DNA of 11,875 nt from an uncultured Gemmatimonadota bacterium (GTDB lineage: Bacteria > Gemmatimonadota > Gemmatimonadetes > Gemmatimonadales > GWC2-71-9): the NCBI GenBank assembly GCA_913009915.1, contig CAJVYZ010000026.1:1-11875 (forward strand), in the 5' to 3' direction. Position 1 is the stretch's first letter; each line of letters begins with the position of its first letter. This document shows, piece after piece, positions 6,607-11,875 of this stretch. The notes below the pieces were generated by a model that did no database searches, was not told where the DNA came from, and was given only the letters and a program-made list of their open reading frames with translations. A program made the translations under genes and the position numbers.

Positions 6607-7893
6607 ATGGATTCCAACACCGTTCGTCAGAAGCACGCTGAGTTCCTCTTCCCCTGCGTGGCCAACTACTACCAGGAACCACTGGTCATCATCGGGGGTC
6701 ATGGGTCGCAAGTACGGGACGCAGACGGGCGGGAGTATCTCGACTTCTTCGGCGGTATTGTTACGCTCGGGCTGGGCTACGCTCATCCGGAGGTGGTCAA
6801 GCGAGTCCAGGACCAGGTCGCCAGGCTGACGCACACGTCGACCCTGTACCAGACGGAGGAGATCGTGCGCGTGGCCGAGAAACTGGCTGCCATCACGCCC
6901 GGGAAGCTCAAGAAGAGCTTCTTTACCACCAGCGGCACCGAGGCCGACGAGACCGCCATCCTGCTGGCCAAGATCTATACGGGGAGCCAGGAGATCGTGG
7001 TGTTGCGGCACGGCTATGCCGGGCGCAGCCTGCAGGCCATTGCCATTACCGGCCACTCACCGTGGCGCCTCATTCCCAGCCAGGTGGCCGGCATCAAGCA
7101 CGGCCACCCGGCCTACTGCTATCGCTGTCCCTTCGGGCTCGAGTATCCTAGCTGCGAGGTGAAGTGCGCCCAGGATCTGGACGAACTGATCCGCACGGAA
7201 ACCAACGGCAAGCCAGCCGCGTTCATGGCCGAGCCGATCCAGGGCGTGGGTGGGTTCATCACCCCGCCCAAGGAATACTTCGAGATAGCCGTCGGCATCA
7301 TTCGCAAGTACGGCGGCGTGTTCATCTGCGACGAGGTCCAAACCGGATTCGGCCGCACGGGCGATCACTGGTGCGGCATCGAGCACTGGGGTGTCGAGCC
7401 CGAGATCATGACTTTTGCCAAAAGCGTGGCCAACGGGTTCCCGGTGGGAGCCACCATCGCCACGGATGAGGTGGCCGACGCCTTCACGGGATTGTCGCTG
7501 TCGACTTTCGGGGGGAATCCCATTTCCATGGCCGCAACCGAAGCGACCATCGACGTCATGCAACGAGAGGATGCTCCCCGGCGTGCCGCCGAGCGGGGCG
7601 CCCAGCTTCGGGCCCACCTCGAATCGTTCAAGGAGAAGTATCCCTTCATCGGAGACGTGCGGGGCATGGGGTTGATGCAGGCGATTGAGTTGGTGGAGGA
7701 CCGGGAAAGCAAGACACCTGCGGCAGGTAAGGCCGGCCAACTGATGGAGGCAACCAAACGACGAGGGCTTCTGATCGGTAAGGGCGGTCTGTATGGCAAC
7801 GTCATGCGCATCGCGCCGTCGATGTTGATTTCCGCCGCTGATATCGACGAAGGCATCCGTCTGCTGGACGCGGCGTTGGCGGAGATCGATTGA
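6607..7893 (+). CDS. Class III omega-aminotransferase, probable beta-alanine / 3-aminoisobutyrate transaminase
   Basis: A 428-aa PLP aminotransferase. ATG 6607 follows AAGAGG with a four-base gap. Motifs: DADGREYLDFFGG, GYAHPEVV, FFTTSGTEADETAI (phosphate binding), RHGYAGRSLQAIAITG, AEPIQGVGGFITPP, FICDEVQTGFGRTG (Asp242 to the PLP nitrogen), IMTFAKSVANGFPVGA (Schiff-base Lys272), STFGGNPISMAA. Style is closest to the AGXT2/4-aminobutyrate group. In this context the amino donor should be beta-alanine or beta-aminoisobutyrate, giving the semialdehyde used by the MmsA-type enzyme; the acceptor (pyruvate, glyoxylate or 2-oxoglutarate) cannot be read. A four-cysteine insertion, Cys171, Cys174, Cys183, Cys187 (YCYRCPFGLEYPSCEVKC), looks able to bind a metal. 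The stop overlaps the next gene's start, so the two are likely co-transcribed and translationally coupled. Confidence 0.92.
   Translation: MDSNTVRQKHAEFLFPCVANYYQEPLVIIGGHGSQVRDADGREYLDFFGGIVTLGLGYAHPEVVKRVQDQVARLTHTSTLYQTEEIVRVAEKLAAITPGKLKKSFFTTSGTEADETAILLAKIYTGSQEIVVLRHGYAGRSLQAIAITGHSPWRLIPSQVAGIKHGHPAYCYRCPFGLEYPSCEVKCAQDLDELIRTETNGKPAAFMAEPIQGVGGFITPPKEYFEIAVGIIRKYGGVFICDEVQTGFGRTGDHWCGIEHWGVEPEIMTFAKSVANGFPVGATIATDEVADAFTGLSLSTFGGNPISMAATEATIDVMQREDAPRRAAERGAQLRAHLESFKEKYPFIGDVRGMGLMQAIELVEDRESKTPAAGKAGQLMEATKRRGLLIGKGGLYGNVMRIAPSMLISAADIDEGIRLLDAALAEID
7881..7892 (+). promoter_or_regulatory. Ribosome binding site deciding a TTG start for the transporter
   Basis: GGAG at 7881-7884 stands five bases before TTG 7890-7892. 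This TTG overlaps the TGA of the aminotransferase (TTGA). The next in-frame ATG falls in the first membrane segment (near 7977), too late for an NCS1 carrier, so the TTG start with stop-start coupling is preferred. Confidence 0.75.
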
Positions 7894-9389
7894 GCGGCAC
7901 CGCGGACGCCGGGTACGACCCGGCACTCGCCAACGAAGACCTGCTGCCGGTATCGCACGATCGGCGCACCTGGAACATGTGGAACATCGCTGCGCTGTGG
8001 GTCGGCATGGCCATCACCATCCCGACTTACACGCTGGCCTCAAGCCTGGTCGATCGCGGCTGGACCTGGCAGGCAGCGGTGGGGTCGGTGGTACTCGGCA
8101 ACATCATCGTGCTGATCCCCATAGCGCTCATCTCTCACGCAGGCACGCGCTACGGCATTCCTTTCCCCGTCCTGGCCCGATCGTCGTTCGGCGTGTTCGG
8201 CGCCAACATCCCATCCATCCTCCGCGCCATAGTGGCCTGCGGCTGGTTCGGCATCCAGACGTGGATCGGCGGGTTTGCCATCTTCAAGTTGGTCGAAGTA
8301 TTGTGGCCCGGCATCGCCACGCTGCCGTTGCTGGTGCCGGGGTGGTTCGGCATCGGCACGGGTGAATTTTGTTCTTTCATGCTGTTCTGGGCCATCAACC
8401 TGTGGATTGCCCTCCGGGGGATGGAGTCCATCAAGTTCCTGGAAACGTGGGGTAGCCCTTTTCTCATGGCGATCGCCGCGTTGCTGTTCATCTGGGCGTG
8501 GGTCAAGGTCGGTGGCCTGGGGCCCATGCTGGAAAACCCGGTGAGGAGTGGTGTGGACGGAGGGAAAACGGGCATCACCAGCGTGTTCGGGGCCGGGTTG
8601 ACCTCGGCTGTGGCGTTCTGGGGCACCATGGCGCTGTCGATTCCTGATTTTTCGCGCTACGCCAAGTCGCAGCGCGATCAGGTCCTGGGACAGGCGTTGG
8701 GATTACCCGTTACCATGGGCGTGTTCGCCTTCATTGGCGCCACGGTGACCGCGGCCACGGTGGTGATCTTCGGGACCCGCATCTCCGATCCCGTGGAGCT
8801 GCTGTCGCGGGTGGGCGGTCCGGTCACCGTGGTCGTCGCCATGCTGGGACTCACCGTCGCCACGCTCACCACCAACATCGCCGCCAACGTGGTGGCGCCG
8901 GCCAACGGCTTCAGCAACGTGGCTCCGTCGAAGATCTCGTTTCGGACCGGCGTCGTCATCACCGCCGTGATCGGCGTTCTCATGATGCCCTGGAGGCTTT
9001 ACAACGATGCCGCAGCCTACATCTTCACCTGGCTCATCGGGTACGGCGCATTGCTCGGGCCGGTGGCGGGCATCATGATCGCCGACTATTTCCTGCTCCG
9101 GCGCGGGCAGTTGGACGTCGATGCCCTGTATCGCCGGAGGGGACCCTATCAGTACCACGGCGGTGTCAACCGGGTGGCGGTCGTGGCGCTGGTGCTCGGC
9201 GTTGCCCCGAACTTCCCGGGCTTCCTGGGCGCCCTCGGTGTACTCGACCCGCCCGCGTGGGCCGTGGCGGTGTACAACTGGGCCTGGTTCGTGGGCTTCG
9301 GTCTGGCCGGAGGCGTCTACGTCATGGGAATGAAGATCCTGGATCCGCTAGCCGCCGCCCCTCGCAACGGAGAGTATGCCGGTGACTGA
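7890..9389 (+). CDS. NCS1-family nucleobase:cation symporter (probable uracil/pyrimidine or hydantoin permease)
   Basis: A 499-aa integral membrane protein with about 12 hydrophobic segments, imported substrate likely uracil, thymine, dihydropyrimidine, or a hydantoin/allantoin-like ring. The N-terminus has the family lead-in NEDLLPVSHDRRTWNMWN followed by TM1 (ALWVGMAITIPTYTLASSLV). Also seen: GIPFPVLARSSFGVFGANIP, VACGWFGIQTWIGG, LETWGSPFLM, WGTMALSIPDFSRYAKSQRDQ, TNIAANVVAPANGFSNVAPS followed by KISFRTG, and ADYFLLRRGQLDVDALY. These are strong NCS1 signatures. The start is TTG at 7890 (see ribosome site). The 3' end overlaps preT by up to 14 bp. Location between the aminotransferase and preT supports a role in feeding the pathway; exact substrate is not readable from sequence alone. 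Confidence 0.93.
   Translation: MSGTADAGYDPALANEDLLPVSHDRRTWNMWNIAALWVGMAITIPTYTLASSLVDRGWTWQAAVGSVVLGNIIVLIPIALISHAGTRYGIPFPVLARSSFGVFGANIPSILRAIVACGWFGIQTWIGGFAIFKLVEVLWPGIATLPLLVPGWFGIGTGEFCSFMLFWAINLWIALRGMESIKFLETWGSPFLMAIAALLFIWAWVKVGGLGPMLENPVRSGVDGGKTGITSVFGAGLTSAVAFWGTMALSIPDFSRYAKSQRDQVLGQALGLPVTMGVFAFIGATVTAATVVIFGTRISDPVELLSRVGGPVTVVVAMLGLTVATLTTNIAANVVAPANGFSNVAPSKISFRTGVVITAVIGVLMMPWRLYNDAAAYIFTWLIGYGALLGPVAGIMIADYFLLRRGQLDVDALYRRRGPYQYHGGVNRVAVVALVLGVAPNFPGFLGALGVLDPPAWAVAVYNWAWFVGFGLAGGVYVMGMKILDPLAAAPRNGEYAGD
9369..9384 (+). promoter_or_regulatory. preT: Ribosome binding site for preT, ambiguous ATG/GTG start
   Basis: GGAGAG at 9369-9374 lies inside the end of the transporter gene. 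ATG 9376 is only one base after it, whereas the in-frame GTG 9382 (codon 3) has a seven-base gap. ATG is annotated by convention; GTG may be the better ribosome start. The protein differs by two residues only. Confidence 0.5.
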
Positions 9390-10611
9390 ATTGGCCCCGG
9401 CACTGTCGGCCGACGACCTGGAAGCACGCTTCGCCGACATCGCCCCGCCGCTGAACGCCAATGCCGCCAAGGCGGAAGCCGATCGGTGCCTCTACTGTTA
9501 CGACGCACCGTGCACCATCGCCTGTCCCACAGGTATCGACGTGCCGGCGTTCATCAAGAAGATCGCCAGCGGCAATGTGCGGGGGTCGGCCCGGGTGATC
9601 CTGGAGGCCAACCCGTTCGGCCATTCCTGCGCCCGCGCCTGCCCCGTTGAGATCCTATGCGAGGGAGCGTGCGTGTACCACGCCCGGGGCGAGCCACCTA
9701 TCGAGATTGCCCTCCTGCAGCGGCACGCAACGGACTACGCTCTCGAGACGAGGCTGGCGCTGTTCAGCGCCGGCGAACCCAATGGTATGCGGGTGGCCGT
9801 GATTGGCGCGGGTCCCGCCGGCCTGTCGTGTGCCCGGGAGTTGTGCCGCTGGGGATACGCGGTCACATGTTTCGAGGCCAAGGCGCAACCCGGGGGCCTG
9901 TGCACTTATGGCATCGCCGAATACAAGCTGCGGCCCGATACGGCCCTGGCTGAGGTGGCCGACATCATCGACTTGGGCGTCGAATTGCGGACAGGGGTGG
10001 CCGTAGGGCGAGACATCGGTTTCGACCAACTGCTGGCGGACTACCATGCGGTGTTCGTCGGAGTGGGCCTGGAGGGCGGCCGGGAATTGGCTATCGCCAA
10101 CGAGAACGTCGAAGGAGTGGTGGAAGCGCTCGATTTCATCGCCACCCTCAAGGGACAGCCGTACCCCGATACCAAAGTGGGTCGCACGGTAGTGGTGATC
10201 GGCGGCGGCAACACCGCCATCGACGCGGTCACCCAGGCCAAGCGGTTGGGGGCCGAGCGAGCCGTGATCGTCTATCGTCGCGGAGAAGCCGACATGCCGT
10301 GTTACGACTACGAGTATCAACTGGCGAAGAACGACGGTTGCGAATTCCGTTTCCATGCCACCCCCAAGGCCATCGTTGGTACCAAGCACGTAGTCGGCCT
10401 GGAGGTCACCACACCGGACGGCGACGACGTCATCCCCTGTGACATGATCATCAAGGCCCTCGGCCAGGACCCCGCGCCCGGGTTCGACATTCCCGACGAT
10501 CCCCGGGTGTTCACCGGTGGTGACTTTTCCAATAGGGGAGCGGAGATCGTGAACGCGGCGGCGGAAGGAATGGCGGCCGCGAGGAAGATCGATCAGCAGC
10601 TTAGGACGTAG
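9376..10611 (+). CDS. preT: NAD(P)-dependent dihydropyrimidine dehydrogenase subunit PreT (GltD-like, FAD and two N-terminal 4Fe-4S)
   Basis: A 411-aa flavoprotein that takes electrons from NAD(P)H and passes them to the PreA subunit. The N-terminal alpha-helical Fe-S domain has Cys38, 41, 46, 50 (CLYCYDAPCTIACP) and Cys89, 95, 99 (with an additional Cys85). Recalled pig DPD ligands Cys79, 82, 87, 91, 130, 136, 140 and Gln156 all map here at a constant offset of 41, including Gln115 (ALLQRHA), so the unusual Gln-ligated cluster appears kept. FAD binding: VAVIGAGPAGLSCA (from about Gly144); GLCTYGIAEYKL; NAD(P) binding: VVVIGGGNTAIDA (from about Gly276), VIVYRRGEADMP; C-terminal FTGGDFSNRGAEIVNAAAEG closes the FAD site. 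Length equals the E. coli-type PreT. The gene overlaps the transporter and is followed 110 bp later by preA. Confidence 0.93.
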   Translation: MPVTELAPALSADDLEARFADIAPPLNANAAKAEADRCLYCYDAPCTIACPTGIDVPAFIKKIASGNVRGSARVILEANPFGHSCARACPVEILCEGACVYHARGEPPIEIALLQRHATDYALETRLALFSAGEPNGMRVAVIGAGPAGLSCARELCRWGYAVTCFEAKAQPGGLCTYGIAEYKLRPDTALAEVADIIDLGVELRTGVAVGRDIGFDQLLADYHAVFVGVGLEGGRELAIANENVEGVVEALDFIATLKGQPYPDTKVGRTVVVIGGGNTAIDAVTQAKRLGAERAVIVYRRGEADMPCYDYEYQLAKNDGCEFRFHATPKAIVGTKHVVGLEVTTPDGDDVIPCDMIIKALGQDPAPGFDIPDDPRVFTGGDFSNRGAEIVNAAAEGMAAARKIDQQLRT

Positions 10612-10623
10612 TAAGTCGTTGTC

Positions 10624-10695
10624 GGTGATCAGTTATCAGGGTGGCGTAAGCCCTCTTCGGATCAGCGGGATCAAGCATCCTGATCACTGATGACT
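10624..10695 (+). repeat. Heptamer-based imperfect inverted repeat (20-bp stem, 32-nt loop) before preA
   Basis: GTGATCA-GTTATCA (10625-10638) faces TGATCAC-TGATGAC (10681-10694). The stem 10624-10643 with 10676-10695 has 20 positions with two mismatches (10627/10692, 10634/10685) and two G-U wobbles. The loop is 10644-10675. It is weaker than the other two hairpins but has the same make-up: 7-bp units, inverted, between two genes of one operon and upstream of the ribosome site (GGAG, 10712-10715). Confidence 0.7.
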
Positions 10696-10721
10696 CAGCT
10701 ACACCTCTGTTGGAGTTCGCC

Positions 10722-11772
10722 ATGTCAGACCTATCCGTCGATTTCGCCGGGATACGATCTCCCAACCCCTTCTGGCTCGCCTCCGGGCCGCCGACCAACA
10801 CCTACGACCAGGTGGCTCGGGCGTTCGATACCGGTTGGGGCGGCGCCGTGTGGAAGACGGTGGGCGAACCCGTCATCAATGTCTACTCGCGCTACGGATC
10901 GGTTGATTTGGGCCCCAACCGGATGATGGGCTTCAACAACATCGAGCTGATCTCCGACCGTCCCGTGGAAGACAACCTGCGGGAAATTGCCGACGTCAAG
11001 CGGAACTACCCCGACAACGCCGTGATCGTATCACTGATGGTGGAAAGCACGCGCGACGCGTGGCACGAGATGGTGAAGCGAGCCGAGGACACCGGAGCCG
11101 ACGGGCTGGAGCTAAATTTCGGATGCCCACATGGCATGAGCGAGCGGGGCATGGGTGCGGCGGTGGGACAGGTGCCTGACTACACCTGTGACATCGTCGG
11201 CTGGGTCAAGGAGGTGGCGACGACGCCGGTGATCGTCAAGCTGACCCCCAACGTTACCGATATCAGCTACATCGCCCGCGCGGCCGTTCGCGGCGGGGCC
11301 GACGCGCTGTCGCTCATCAACACCATCAACTCCATCGTCGGCGTCGATCTCGACAGCCTGACGCCGCTTCCCGATGTGGCCGGCAAATCGAGCCACGGCG
11401 GCTACTGCGGCCCGGCGGTCAAGCCGATCGCGCTGCACCTGCTGTCGGCAGTGGCGGGTGACGAAGAGGTCGCAGTTCCCATCTCCGGTATCGGCGGGAT
11501 CGCCACCTGGCGAGACGCCGCCGAGTTCGTCGCCTTGGGAGCGTACACGCTGCAGGTGTGTACCGCGGTGATGCACTACGGCTTCCGGGTGGTGGAAGAC
11601 ATGATCGACGGCCTGTCAGGCTGGATGGACGACCGGGGCTACGCCACGCTGAGCGATTTCCGTGGGTCGGCCGTGGCCAAGGTGGCCAAGTGGGAAGACC
11701 TCGATCTCAACTACCACCTGGTAGCGAAGATCGACCAGCAGGCGTGCATCCAGTGCCAACTCTGCTGGGTGG
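10722..11772 (+). CDS. preA: Dihydropyrimidine dehydrogenase catalytic subunit PreA, 3'-truncated by adapter
   Basis: The DHOD-like FMN subunit that reduces uracil/thymine to the 5,6-dihydro form. 350 codons are visible; E. coli-type PreA is about 411 aa, so roughly 60 residues are missing. ATG 10722 has GGAG six bases upstream. Motifs: VDFAGIRSPNPFWLASGPPT, WGGAVWKTVG, ELNFGCPHGMSERGMGAAVG with Cys135 as the expected active-site acid (pig DPD Cys671 equivalent), VIVKLTPNVTDI (FMN-site Lys), SLINTINSIVGVDLDSL, SHGGYCGPAVKPIALH, ISGIGGIATWRDAAEF and GAYTLQVCTAVM (FMN phosphate). The visible end enters the C-terminal ferredoxin domain: Cys342, Cys345, Cys348 (ACIQCQLCW) are the first ligands of a 4Fe-4S cluster. 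Anything after WV (from 11773) is adapter-encoded and must not be kept in the protein. Confidence 0.94.
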
Positions 11773-11875
11773 AGATCGGAAGAGCACACGTCTGAACTCC
11801 AGTCACACTGATATATCTCGTATGCCGTCTTCTGCTTGAAAAAAAAAAACACAACCCCCCCCCCCCCCCCCTCAC
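11773..11875 (+). other. Illumina TruSeq indexed adapter, index ACTGATAT, with poly-A and poly-C tail (artefact)
   Basis: Bases 11773-11806 begin AGATCGGAAGAGCACACGTC and match the TruSeq adapter; 11807-11814 (ACTGATAT) is the index position; 11815-11838 ends GTCTTCTGCTTG. Eleven A (11839-11849) and a 17-C run (11855-11871) follow, typical of reads running past the adapter. None of this is genomic. It truncates preA in silico. Confidence 0.98.

Noticed and set aside
7057..7926. 289-aa minus-strand open frame opposite the aminotransferase
   Set aside because: Shadow of the plus-strand coding frame; no motif or ribosome site of its own.
11558..11852. Open frames at the right end with tails such as RKSTRLNSSH or FFFKQKTAYEI
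   Set aside because: These peptides come from the TruSeq adapter and poly-A read-through, not from the genome.
11839..11875. Poly-A/poly-C tail as a biological feature
   Set aside because: It follows the adapter end directly and is a sequencing run-off artefact.

Overview
The window is an assembled contig, not a clean genome slice. Bases 13-70 are the Illumina P5/TruSeq universal adapter and bases 11773-11838 are the TruSeq indexed adapter, with homopolymer tails outside them. Only 71-11772 is biological. The DNA is GC-rich, bacterial in gene style, and every gene is on the + strand. The taxon is uncertain; the protein style and the short-period intergenic repeats made me think of Chloroflexota, but this is an impression and not a database result.

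Layout: (1) the 3' part of an alkaline-phosphatase/phosphodiesterase-superfamily gene, cut by the adapter junction (72-899); (2) a spacer with 8-bp and 7-bp tandem arrays; (3) a cysteine-desulfurase-like PLP enzyme (1135-2370); (4) a palindrome plus heptamer array; (5) dihydropyrimidinase/hydantoinase (2511-3902); (6) CoA-acylating (methyl)malonate-semialdehyde dehydrogenase (4054-5502); (7) beta-ureidopropionase (5627-6496); (8) class III omega-aminotransferase (6607-7893); (9) an NCS1 nucleobase transporter overlapping it (7890-9389); (10) PreT-like subunit of dihydropyrimidine dehydrogenase (9376-10611); (11) PreA-like catalytic subunit, cut by the right adapter (10722-11772).

Genes 5-11 together encode a whole reductive pyrimidine degradation route. 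The NCS1 carrier imports uracil/thymine or a related ring; PreT/PreA reduces it; the hydantoinase opens the ring; the beta-ureidopropionase releases beta-alanine (or beta-aminoisobutyrate), CO2 and ammonia; the aminotransferase makes (methyl)malonate semialdehyde; and the dehydrogenase yields acetyl-CoA or propionyl-CoA. The pathway itself is known. The cysteine-desulfurase-like neighbour is the unusual companion, and a link to the Fe-S-rich PreT/PreA is only a hypothesis.

The most unusual DNA-level signal is in the spacers. Of the six non-overlapping gene junctions, five carry clear 7- or 8-bp-phased repeats and the sixth a degenerate one. Three of them (before the beta-ureidopropionase, aminotransferase and preA genes) fold as inverted repeats built from heptamers, ending a few bases before the ribosome binding site. 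The two best have stems of 29 and 22 bp and loops of 47 and 48 nt. I saw no tRNA, rRNA, CRISPR array, transposase or phage gene.
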